Assembly: GCA_030837935.1 (NCBI GenBank)
Contig: JAUQXU010000372.1
Span: 1-5,282 of the forward strand
Source: Candidatus Brocadia sp.
GTDB taxonomy: Bacteria; Planctomycetota; Brocadiia; Brocadiales; Brocadiaceae
Length of the DNA stretch: 5,282 nt
Reading direction: 5' to 3'
Shown: piece by piece, positions 1 to 5,282 of the stretch
How positions within the stretch are numbered: position 1 is the stretch's first letter
Layout: each line of letters begins with the position of its first letter
Translations under genes and position numbers: made by a program
Notes under the pieces: generated by a model
The model's database searches: none
Told to the model about the DNA's origin: nothing
The model's input: only the letters and a program-made list of their open reading frames with translations

Positions 1-249
1 GATGAAATGAGGAAGGACCTCCGGGACGTTATTTATAAATTAAAGGATAATGAACGGAGTGCGATTATAGAATCACCTGTTGGGTATCATATATTTAAAA
101 TGGAACTTATCAAACCTGAAAAAGTTCAGGAATGTGAGGAAGTGCAGGAAGAGATTTACAAAAAAATTTACCGTGAAGAAATTAGTAGATTGAAAAACCA
201 GTATATAAACAGCCTGAAGGCAGGTGTCTTTATCAAGGTTGTTAATTAA
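1..249 (+). CDS. Parvulin-type peptidyl-prolyl cis-trans isomerase (SurA/PpiC-like), C-terminal fragment
   Basis: The reading frame is open from the first base of the window and ends in TAA at 247-249, so this is the last 82 residues of a gene that starts upstream; the first ATG at position 7 is internal. Residues about 10-35 carry the end of a parvulin domain: a 'lk-x-x-E-x-s-x-I-I-E-S' strand leading into G-Y-H-I-F-K (residues 28-33), the usual last beta strand of PpiC/SurA rotamase domains. A charged, glutamate- and lysine-rich helix follows (EECxEVQEEIYKKIYREE), as does the typical closing stretch near 'INSLKAGVFIKVVN', which resembles the 'Lr-x-x-a-x-I-x-i' end of SurA-like proteins. By family, the protein would be a periplasmic or membrane-anchored folding helper for outer-membrane or secreted proteins. 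The N-terminal signal and chaperone part are outside the window, so SurA cannot be told from PpiD/PrsA-type relatives. Six bases separate its stop from the next start, suggesting co-transcription. Confidence 0.82.
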   Translation, partial: DEMRKDLRDVIYKLKDNERSAIIESPVGYHIFKMELIKPEKVQECEEVQEEIYKKIYREEISRLKNQYINSLKAGVFIKVVN

Positions 250-255
250 TTTACT

Positions 256-493
256 ATGACGAAAATAACCGATCAAAAAAACATTACACCCGATGCCGTA
301 GCCGGTTTGGAAGAGATGGGGTGTGGTGATTTAATCATTGCCCTCATGAAGGCAATGAAACCTCTCAAAACTGGCCAGGTGTTGAAGGTGCGTGCCCTTG
401 ATCCTTGGCGCTTCAACGGACATTCCAGCCTGCCAGTTTTGATGTCAAAGAGATGCACCCAGCGCCGTTGAGTATATCTTAGGTGCGCTTTGA
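256..493 (+). pseudogene. TusA-like sulfur-carrier family gene, frameshifted
   Basis: The first 50 codons read as a TusA/SirA-like domain: a 'VAGLEEMGCGDLI' segment with a conserved cysteine (C23), an amphipathic helix 'LMKAMKPLK', then 'GQVLKVRALDP' (residues 40-50), which matches the 'G-x-x-L-x-V-x-x-x-D-P' strand of the family. The usual CPxP motif is replaced by C-G-D, as in a divergent branch of TusA-like proteins. After D49-P50 the frame runs into unrelated residues and stops at 469-471. Skipping one T at 405-406 restores the family sequence: DPGASTDIPA followed by C-Q (expected D-P-G-A-x-x-D-I-P-A-W-C-R). That restored frame then hits TGA at 440-442, and reads on to TGA at 491-493 at about the family's usual length of 75-80 residues. 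The expected Trp before Cys is also missing. One frameshift, one stop and one lost codon argue for decay rather than a single read error. No Shine-Dalgarno site is visible before the ATG. Confidence 0.62.
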
Positions 494-668
494 GCCTGTC
501 TGGTAATGGGATTTCAGATTCGCACTTCTCAGCGAAAGATTGAGATTGGCGAGCTGGAAATCTCACTGAATGGACAGATCTATAATATCTTCGTCTTTCT
601 TGGCACTGATCAGGGTGGGCATAGTGGTTTTAACGAGATAACGGGTACGATTTACGTTCAGTCTGATG
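494..668. other. Intergenic stretch with no supported gene, between convergent genes
   Basis: These 175 bases lie between the end of the TusA-like remnant (+) and the stop of the amidohydrolase (-). Short open frames cross it on both strands, but none has a ribosome-binding site, a recognisable motif or a boundary that fits its neighbours. A loose inverted repeat (TGGGATTTCAG near 506-516 against CTGGAAATCTCA near 554-565) has a loop of nearly 40 bases and no T-run, so it is not called a terminator. Confidence 0.5.
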
Positions 669-1907
669 CTAGTGAGAAGATGCCTGATAACATGTGAACC
701 CAGAAACCATGGTGAATATATTTTCTGAGGCAGCGTCAAGAAATTGATGGTAAACATCTTTTGGGTGAGCATCTGGCAGCCTGATTCCACAGAGGTCTGC
801 CTCATAATTCTCCTTAATTTGCCCCACCTTTGATTCCAGACCAAGGGCCTTTGCCCCGTTTACCGTAGCCATGGCAAGTAAGTTCTTTGGTGAAATAGCA
901 TAGTGAAGAAATAGAAATTTCATCTCATCCAGGATGCTCAACGTATCATTACTCGCCAGGCTGTCGGTACCCAGTCCGACATTGATCCCTGCATCCAAGA
1001 GCTTCCGTACAGGATGGTTTATGTGACCAAAAAAACGGTGGCTCCTGGGACAAAACGCAACACTTGCCCCTGATGATTTGATCAGGGAGATTTCCTCGTC
1101 GGTAATATAATTGCAATGGATCAGAAGTGGATGGCTATCTAACATCCCAGTCCCCTTCAGATACTGTATGGGAGTGAGTCCCGGCGGTTGCCATTGAGCA
1201 GGCATAGCCAGTAACTGCCGAAGAAAGGCAGGAAAATTCCCGGCACCATTCACCAGGAATTCAATCTCGTCCGGTGTTTCTGCAATGTGGGTACAGACAG
1301 GCATACCGGTCTGGCTGGCATATTGAACCACTGCCTGATATAACTCCTTCGACACGGAATATGGTGCATGGGGAGAGAGTCCTATGCGTAATAAGTCATC
1401 TGACTCATACACAGATAATTCTGATTGAATTTTTGCAATAAAGTCGTTTGCGTGATCAGGATTTAAGTCGATAATCTCCTTATAGATAACCTTGCGTAAA
1501 GGACTCTTTTTTAATACAGCGAAAGAATATCCCGTATTGGCAATATCTGCAACCGTGGTAGTGCCTGCCTCAACACAGAGATGCATCCCTTTTTCGATTG
1601 ATGCGGTATAGTCGGCCTCTTTCCACCGTATCCTCGCCCCCATCAACTGAAAGACCCAGTGGGTAAAATTATTCGTAGGTTTAATGCGATTATGTAAATG
1701 AGTGAGATCGAGATGGGTATGTATATTGACAAGACCCGGAAGGATTACGGCATTTCCCAGATCAATAATCTTATCAATACCGCCAATCGCCTTGATATCA
1801 TCACATGTACCAGCGCAGTGTATCTTTGTACCCTCAATGACCACCGCCCCGTTCTCAACACATTTTTCAGGATTTTGAATGAGATATTTTGCTTTTATCA
1901 GTATCAT
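669..1907 (-). CDS. Amidohydrolase-family deaminase (MtaD/TrzA/SsnA type, cyclic amidine deaminase)
   Basis: This 412-residue protein is full length for the metal-dependent amidohydrolase superfamily (typically 400-470 aa). A small N-terminal beta domain (residues 1-55) leads to 'VILPGLVNIHTHLD', with metal ligands H63 and H65. The barrel then shows A-G-T-T-T-V-A-D (114-121), S-P-H-A-P-Y-S with H180, C-T-H-I-A-E-T with metal ligand H207 and catalytic E210, H264 in L-I-H-C-N-Y, and G-L-G-T-D-S with metal ligand D315. The active site therefore looks intact for a hydrolytic deaminase releasing ammonia from a ring amidine, probably in the cytoplasm. The signature C-P-R-S-H-R-F-F-G-H (286-295) differs from the N-P-x-S-N-x-K-L motif of methylthioadenosine/S-adenosylhomocysteine deaminases. 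The substrate is therefore uncertain: an aminodeoxyfutalosine-type or other adenosine-like compound is possible. The ATG at 1905-1907 fits the family start but has only a weak AGG 13-15 bases upstream. The gene stands alone, divergent from the HAD-LolA pair. Confidence 0.9.
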   Translation of the reverse strand: MILIKAKYLIQNPEKCVENGAVVIEGTKIHCAGTCDDIKAIGGIDKIIDLGNAVILPGLVNIHTHLDLTHLHNRIKPTNNFTHWVFQLMGARIRWKEADYTASIEKGMHLCVEAGTTTVADIANTGYSFAVLKKSPLRKVIYKEIIDLNPDHANDFIAKIQSELSVYESDDLLRIGLSPHAPYSVSKELYQAVVQYASQTGMPVCTHIAETPDEIEFLVNGAGNFPAFLRQLLAMPAQWQPPGLTPIQYLKGTGMLDSHPLLIHCNYITDEEISLIKSSGASVAFCPRSHRFFGHINHPVRKLLDAGINVGLGTDSLASNDTLSILDEMKFLFLHYAISPKNLLAMATVNGAKALGLESKVGQIKENYEADLCGIRLPDAHPKDVYHQFLDAASENIFTMVSGFTCYQASSH

Positions 1908-1976
1908 AAAATGTATTTACCTGTGAAACCCGGATTGCTTCATTCCACTCGTAATGGCGACCTTTTTGTTGCGTTT

Positions 1977-2004
1977 ACTATAAAAAGCATATCAAAACTG
2001 GCAA
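1977..2004 (-). promoter_or_regulatory. Candidate sigma70-like promoter for the amidohydrolase gene
   Basis: Read on the minus strand, TTGCCA (1999-2004) is followed after 16 bases by TATAGT (1977-1982). Both boxes are close to the sigma70 consensus. Transcription would begin near 1970, giving a leader of about 60 bases before the ATG at 1907. This is motif matching by eye in an AT-rich intergenic region, so the call is tentative. Confidence 0.35.
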
Positions 2005-2026
2005 AAACAGACAAGAGTTAATTTCC

Positions 2027-2054
2027 TTGAATGACTTGAAATTATTGATAGAAT
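2027..2054 (+). promoter_or_regulatory. Candidate sigma70-like promoter for the HAD-LolA operon
   Basis: TTGAAT (2027-2032) and TAGAAT (2049-2054) are separated by 16 bases and lie about 55 bases upstream of the HAD start codon. The position suits a promoter for the two-gene unit, and it lies back to back with the minus-strand candidate at 1977-2004. The call is by consensus similarity only. Confidence 0.35.
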
Positions 2055-2088
2055 CAAAGGAAATCGAAAAGCACGAAAACACTTAAAA

Positions 2089-2103
2089 AAGGAGCAAAAA
2101 AGG
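2089..2103 (+). promoter_or_regulatory. Ribosome-binding region of the HAD gene (two possible Shine-Dalgarno sites)
   Basis: AAGGAG at 2089-2094 is the stronger match to the anti-Shine-Dalgarno sequence but sits 15 bases from the ATG at 2110. A second, weaker AAAAAGG ends at 2103, six bases before the start. The purine-rich run supports this start codon, which also places the catalytic DxDGT motif at the protein's extreme N-terminus, as expected. Confidence 0.55.
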
Positions 2104-2109
2104 TAAAAT

Positions 2110-2721
2110 ATGTTACGTGGAATTATATTTGACATGGATGGCACACTTACCAAACCAAATGTTGATTTTGCGGCCATTGAGCGGGAAATCGGCGCCAAGG
2201 TCGGTTTCATTATCGATTATGCAGAAAGGTCAAGCCCGGAGGAGCAGAGGAGGGCGCTGGAAATCCTGGAACGGTATGAGGCGCAATCTGCACTTGAGTC
2301 AGAACTCAATGAAGGGGTGTTGGAAATACTGGAATTTATCTCAAAAAAGCATCTGAAAAAGGCGCTCTTAACCCGCAACTCCCGCAAATCAGTGGAAACC
2401 GTCCTCCGGAAACATAAGTTACATTTTGAATTTATTGTGAGCCGGGAAGATACCAAACCAAAACCTGCCCCTGATCCTATCTTTTTGCTGAGCGAAAGGA
2501 TGAATATTCATACCGATCACTTGTTGATGGTGGGTGATTACAAGTATGATGTTATGTGCGGCAAGGCAGCGGGCACGAAGACGGTCTTGCTTCGGTATAA
2601 GGAATATATAGAGACCGAGATTGTTCCTGATTTCGAAATAAACAGTATCCGTGAAGTCATCGACATTATCACCCATTTTGAAAGAATTGCCGCAGGTTTG
2701 AATGGAGGACATAGTGTATAA
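2110..2721 (+). CDS. HAD-superfamily hydrolase, subfamily IA (phosphoglycolate phosphatase-like)
   Basis: This 203-residue protein has all four HAD motifs in order. Motif I is F-D-M-D-G-T-L (residues 7-13), with nucleophile D8 and acid/base D10. Motif II is the threonine of L-L-T-R-N-S (T88). Motif III is the lysine of K-P-K-P-A-P-D-P (K116 or K118). Motif IV is V-G-D-Y-K-Y-D-V (D143, D147), which binds magnesium. A small helical cap (about residues 16-75, rich in Glu and Arg) sits between motifs I and II, the C1 cap position of subfamily IA. The family includes phosphoglycolate phosphatase and many small-molecule phosphatases; the short cap and 203-residue length do not fix the substrate. 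It is presumably a soluble, cytoplasmic, Mg-dependent phosphatase. It is the first gene of a two-gene unit and its 3' end overlaps the LolA-like gene, so the two are very likely co-transcribed and perhaps translationally coupled. Confidence 0.9.
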   Translation: MLRGIIFDMDGTLTKPNVDFAAIEREIGAKVGFIIDYAERSSPEEQRRALEILERYEAQSALESELNEGVLEILEFISKKHLKKALLTRNSRKSVETVLRKHKLHFEFIVSREDTKPKPAPDPIFLLSERMNIHTDHLLMVGDYKYDVMCGKAAGTKTVLLRYKEYIETEIVPDFEINSIREVIDIITHFERIAAGLNGGHSV

Positions 2722-3418
2722 AAATAAGGTTGTTTTATTTACCCTCTTCATCACGACTATCTTTATTTTTCATAGGCCGGGTTTCTCAAAGGGAGTTCCT
2801 GCATTAAAAAACGTCGACGAGGTACTCTCGGAGATAGAAAAGGCGAATACTGCGTTCAAAACCCTGAAGGCGGATATGACCTTTACCCGCACGATAACCC
2901 TGCTTGAATCAACGGAGGTCTCACAGGGTGAGATGAGTTACAAAAAACCCAAGAGGCTATACCTGAAATTTTATCCCCCCCGCAATGAGATAAACATTGT
3001 AGACGGGAAGTATGTATGGGTATATCATCCGGCAGAGAAGCAGGTCGAAAAATATGACATGAATAAAGGGAAACAGTCCTCGCAGGGTTTGAGTTTTTTT
3101 GAATTTGGTTATGGGGAATCTGTAAATTCGGCAAAAAAAGATTATACAATCACCCTGCTCGAAACAAAGGAAGACGGAAAGAAACGATTTTATATACTAG
3201 ATCTACTGCCAAAAGACCCAAAGTCTCAATATTCCGACATCCGATTGTGGATAGAGGAAGGGTTCTGGCTGCCAGGCAGGATAGAACTTTACGAGAGCGC
3301 GGGAGAGATCGTTAATGTCATTGAACTTAAAAATATCAAGCTTAATAAGGGCATGTCCGACAAGTTATTCATGTTCAATGTACCAAAGGGGGTTGAAGTC
3401 ATCGAACCACTTAAGTAA
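2702..3418 (+). CDS. LolA-like outer-membrane lipoprotein carrier protein, periplasmic
   Basis: The product is 238 residues, near the usual 200-240 for the family. It has a basic start (K7, K9), a hydrophobic core 'VVLFTLFITTIFIF' (10-23) and a likely cleavage site near residues 29-34, so it should be exported. No lipobox cysteine is present, as expected for a soluble carrier. The mature part shows the LolA half-barrel pattern: 'FKTLKADMTFTRT' (F..l.a.f.Q-like strand), G-E-M-S-Y-K-K-P-K-R-L (a G-x-l-x-x-x-x-P-x-r strand), 'PRNEINIVDGKYVWVYHPAEKQVEKY' with the typical D-G-x-x-x-W-x-Y, and C-terminal strands ending 'LFMFNVPKGVEVIEP'. Family members shuttle lipoproteins across the periplasm. Distant relatives with uncharacterised cargo are common, so the role as true LolA is inferred. 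The ATG at 2702 lacks a clear Shine-Dalgarno site. A GTG at 2714 in the same frame has GGAGG (2704-2708) five bases upstream and gives a more compact signal peptide, so it may be the real start. The stop is certain. Confidence 0.85.
   Translation: MEDIVYKNKVVLFTLFITTIFIFHRPGFSKGVPALKNVDEVLSEIEKANTAFKTLKADMTFTRTITLLESTEVSQGEMSYKKPKRLYLKFYPPRNEINIVDGKYVWVYHPAEKQVEKYDMNKGKQSSQGLSFFEFGYGESVNSAKKDYTITLLETKEDGKKRFYILDLLPKDPKSQYSDIRLWIEEGFWLPGRIELYESAGEIVNVIELKNIKLNKGMSDKLFMFNVPKGVEVIEPLK
2704..2708 (+). promoter_or_regulatory. Shine-Dalgarno site pointing to a GTG start at 2714
   Basis: GGAGG lies inside the end of the HAD coding region, five bases before an in-frame GTG of the LolA-like gene. It falls just after the upstream ATG at 2702, so it cannot serve that codon. 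It supports a start at 2714, which would reduce the overlap with the HAD gene from 20 to 8 bases. Confidence 0.5.
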
Positions 3419-3461
3419 CATAGCCACAACCAAAAAGAGACATCTGTGCTGAATAACAATA

Positions 3462-3875
3462 CTACAAGAATACAGAGTCATTGAGAACCAGTGGGTTTTT
3501 CTGTTTCAACTTGCCGGTCACCACCGGATTTTTAAGAGCATACGCAGGCACGTCCAGTGCATTGAGCAGCCGTTCAAAAGACGCCTTGTCTTCCACATAA
3601 TCCAGCATCTCGGCTAAGGTGACCAACCGGATGCCTTCAATATGCCCGGCAATAAAGGAATAGAAATTATCCCTCCGTTGCTCACCATCTGTCACAATAT
3701 CTACACCCGCTTCTTCCTGCAGCCGGAGCGCATCCAGTGTCGCTTCATGAACCAGTGAGTCAAATTCTTTATCCCCGATCAGGCCTTTTTGTCTTTTGCC
3801 CAGGGCTTTTAAAATGGCTTTTGAACGCGGCAGACTACCAACCACAGTAACAGGAAATAATGGAATATCTTGCAT
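3462..3875 (-). pseudogene. Truncated MetE-type (cobalamin-independent) methionine synthase, N-terminal remnant of the catalytic domain
   Basis: The 137 residues match the start of the UROD/MetE-like barrel: 'FPVTVVGSLPRSKAI' (7-21) parallels the T-T-I-G-S-F-P-Q-T start of the MetE catalytic domain. 'EEAGVDIVTDGEQRRDNF' (54-71) parallels its G-x-D-v-x-x-x-G-E-x-x-R segment. 'NPVVTGKL' and 'NPLVLN' (ending at residue 132) follow as in single-domain family members of roughly 310-380 aa. The frame then closes with D-S-V-F-L and TAG at 3462-3464. No further homologous sequence is visible before the neighbouring LolA-like stop, 43 bases away. The zinc ligands and homocysteine-activating residues lie in the missing C-terminal two thirds, so the product cannot catalyse methyl transfer. 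The ATG at 3873-3875 has no convincing ribosome-binding site. Codon use and flavour match the neighbours, which suggests a resident gene cut short by deletion. A short, functional methyltransferase-like protein is unlikely but not excluded. Confidence 0.75.
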
Positions 3876-3988
3876 AATAAATTGTAACAGTTTAGGCCAT
3901 AAATCCTCTCACCAGAAATTCCCGTATTACCTCGTCCCTTGTGGAAGAGGATCAACGTGGTGGTTCTTTTCATACCAATAGTATACAT
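3876..3988. other. Intergenic stretch between the rlmI-like gene and the metE remnant
   Basis: Both flanking genes read on the minus strand, so these 113 bases would hold the end of the rRNA methyltransferase transcript and any promoter for the metE remnant. I see no strong terminator. A six-base inverted repeat (TATACA 3982-3987 and TGTATA 4001-4006) overlaps the methyltransferase stop but is AT-only with a 13-base loop. No promoter pair stands out. Confidence 0.4.
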
Positions 3989-5179
3989 TTATTCTTTTTT
4001 TGTATAGGGAAATACCCTTGCAAAGACCGCCTTAAGATATCGTCCCTCGGGAAAGATGGTAGAAAAAGGGTGATCTGGCGAAGCACCCGTGAGTTTAAAG
4101 ATTTGCAGCACAACTCCCGCCTCCGCAGCGGAACGGGTCAGGATGGAAAGAAAGTCCCTTTCCGATACGAGACCTGAGCAAGAACATGTCAGCAGGATGC
4201 CCCCCGGACTAACGACCTGCATGCCAAGCCTGTTGATATCACCGTAGGTTCGATGCGCCCGGTTGATCTCTTCGGTGCATCCGGCAAGTTTGGCCGGATC
4301 AAGGATCACGATATCAGCTTGCATACCCTTGCTGATCATCACACGCAGGTGGTCGAATACATTAACGTGCTGGAATGTTACTTTTACCGAGTTGAGCCGC
4401 GCATTTTCCAGAGCTGTTTCCAGTGCTTTTTCATCGAGGTCTATTGCCGAAGCCGACTTTGCGCCCGCCAGCATTGCAGAAATGGCAAATCCGCCCGTGT
4501 AGCAAAAACAATCGAGCACCTCCTTGCCGTGGCAGTACTGTGACAGGGTAAACCGATTCTCACGCTGATCAAGAAAAAATCCCGTTTTATGTCCCGTCTT
4601 GAGATTTACCTTCATCCTCAAAAGGTTTTCTCTGATTTCTAAAAAATCAGGGCTGGGATAAGCCTTCGCAACCCTTGAAAAATCAGTCCCTTCCTTAACG
4701 GCAATTCGTTCGTCCGGGCGCACAGCAATCCGGCTGCCGGGATAAAGGGACTGTAAAGCAGATACGATCCATTCCATTATTCCGATATAGCCGGCAGAGT
4801 ATGGTTCCACGACAAAAACATCGGCGAACTTATCAATAATTAAACCCGACAGGCCATCGGCCTCTCCATGTACCAGCCGATAGCAGTTAGAAGTTCTGTG
4901 AATCCCCAGAATGTCCTCACGAAGTATCTTTGCCTGTTCAAGTTTTTTGAAGAAGAACTCACTTCCCAGCATTTCAGAGGCATTCTCGGTTAACAAACGA
5001 ATGCCAATATTACTTTTATAATTGTAGATACCTCTGCCAATAAAGCTTCCTTCCCTGGAAATTACCTCTACCAGGCTGCCTGGTTGCAGGCGTTGCTGAG
5101 GATGGCGGATCATTCTGCTGAATATCCATGGATGGAGTGAGTTCCGCTTGGCCTTTAATGAGAGTATAGGTAGTTCCAT
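3989..5179 (-). CDS. rlmI: Class I SAM-dependent rRNA cytosine-C5 methyltransferase, RlmI type (23S rRNA m5C1962 family)
   Basis: This 396-residue protein matches RlmI (E. coli YccW, about 396 aa) in length and layout. An N-terminal PUA-like RNA-binding domain (about 1-75) includes 'LHPWIFSRMI' (15-24) and 'GSLVEVISREGSFIGRGIYN' (34-53). A linker beta domain contains 'LVHGEADGLSGLIID' (102-116). 'GHKTGFFLDQRENR' (196-209) is the highly conserved family block. The Rossmann fold has the SAM loop 'VLDCFCYTGGFAISA' (221-235), acidic D247 after the second strand, motif IV D-P-A-K-L-A (294-299) and motif VI T-C-S-C-S (331-335), which carries the nucleophilic cysteine. By family, it methylates C5 of a cytosine in 23S rRNA in the cytoplasm. 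Motif IV usually reads D-P-P-K-F or D-P-P-x-F, so the second proline is replaced here. The ATG at 5177-5179 fits the family N-terminus, although no Shine-Dalgarno site is visible. RlmI is the best match; a related RlmI/RlmK-type paralogue with another target is possible. Confidence 0.9.
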   Translation of the reverse strand: MELPILSLKAKRNSLHPWIFSRMIRHPQQRLQPGSLVEVISREGSFIGRGIYNYKSNIGIRLLTENASEMLGSEFFFKKLEQAKILREDILGIHRTSNCYRLVHGEADGLSGLIIDKFADVFVVEPYSAGYIGIMEWIVSALQSLYPGSRIAVRPDERIAVKEGTDFSRVAKAYPSPDFLEIRENLLRMKVNLKTGHKTGFFLDQRENRFTLSQYCHGKEVLDCFCYTGGFAISAMLAGAKSASAIDLDEKALETALENARLNSVKVTFQHVNVFDHLRVMISKGMQADIVILDPAKLAGCTEEINRAHRTYGDINRLGMQVVSPGGILLTCSCSGLVSERDFLSILTRSAAEAGVVLQIFKLTGASPDHPFSTIFPEGRYLKAVFARVFPYTKKE

Positions 5180-5282
5180 ACTGTAATTGATATTAAAATG
5201 TTTGTGTAATTCTTATGAGTCATGGTTTTGTGTTTTACATTAGGCCTGCGGCGACTGTTTTTCTGTTGAGCGACGAGGCTCG
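5180..5282. other. Upstream region of the rRNA methyltransferase gene, with a GC-rich imperfect hairpin at the window edge
   Basis: The part next to the methyltransferase start (5180-5240) is AT-rich and should hold its promoter, but no convincing -35/-10 pair is visible. From about 5242 the composition turns GC-rich. GCCTGCGGCG (5244-5253) can pair with GCGACGAGGC (5270-5279) with one bulge and one mismatch around a 16-base loop. No T-run follows on the minus strand, and the plus-strand continuation lies outside the window. It could be a dispersed palindromic repeat, a terminator of an unseen plus-strand unit, or chance. Confidence 0.3.

Noticed and set aside
273..566. Minus-strand 97-codon open frame opposite the TusA-like remnant
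   Set aside because: It is antisense to a region with clear TusA-like homology, and its predicted protein shows no domain pattern.
506..697. Plus-strand 63-codon open frame after the TusA-like remnant
   Set aside because: It has no ribosome-binding site or recognisable motif, runs into the coding region of the opposite-strand deaminase, and equally long frames exist on the other strand.
1698..2021. Plus-strand 107-codon frame across the deaminase start and the intergenic region
   Set aside because: Most of it is antisense to the conserved N-terminus of the deaminase, and it has no ribosome-binding site.
3942..3970. Possible plus-strand hairpin (GAAGAGGATC pairing with GGTTCTTTTC) as a terminator
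   Set aside because: The pairing relies on several G-U wobbles, fails on the minus strand where the neighbouring genes are transcribed, and no plus-strand gene ends here.
3982..4006. TATACA/TGTATA inverted repeat as a terminator of the rRNA methyltransferase gene
   Set aside because: The six-base arms are nearly all A/T with a 13-base loop, the repeat lies mostly inside the coding region, and no T-run follows on the minus strand.
4253..4543. Plus-strand open frames of 79-96 codons inside the methyltransferase gene
   Set aside because: They are antisense shadows of a strongly conserved Rossmann-fold region.

Overview
This 5.3 kb window looks like ordinary chromosomal DNA from a diderm (Gram-negative-type) bacterium of moderate, slightly AT-rich composition. 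The diderm reading rests on two genes: the tail of a parvulin-type (SurA/PpiC-like) peptidyl-prolyl isomerase and a LolA-like lipoprotein carrier with a signal peptide. The gene set would suit an anaerobic, deep-branching lineage such as an anammox planctomycete or a deltaproteobacterium. That is only an impression from protein flavour, because no marker gene here fixes the taxonomy.

Layout, left to right. (1) 1-249, +: the C-terminal end of a parvulin chaperone. (2) 256-493, +: a TusA-like small sulfur-carrier-type gene that appears broken by a one-base frameshift and an in-frame stop. (3) 494-668: about 175 bp with no supported gene. (4) 669-1907, -: a full-length amidohydrolase/deaminase with all expected metal ligands. 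(5) 1908-2109: a divergent intergenic region with plausible sigma70-like promoters in both directions. (6) 2110-2721, +: a HAD phosphatase, overlapping (7) 2702-3418, +: a LolA-like carrier. (8) 3462-3875, -: a truncated N-terminal remnant of a MetE-type methionine synthase, lying tail to tail with the lolA-like gene. (9) 3989-5179, -: an RlmI-type rRNA cytosine-C5 methyltransferase. (10) 5180-5282: about 100 bp with no convincing gene but an imperfect hairpin.

The only tight transcriptional unit is the HAD-LolA pair, which overlaps by 8 or 20 bp depending on the start codon. The parvulin and LolA-like products both act on envelope protein traffic, in the periplasm. The other genes are unrelated housekeeping functions: nucleoside or aminohydrolase metabolism and rRNA modification. 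I found no convincing novel system, mobile element, CRISPR array or RNA gene. The most notable signals are the two decaying genes, the TusA-like and MetE-like remnants, which suggest local gene erosion or, for the first, possibly a sequencing error.
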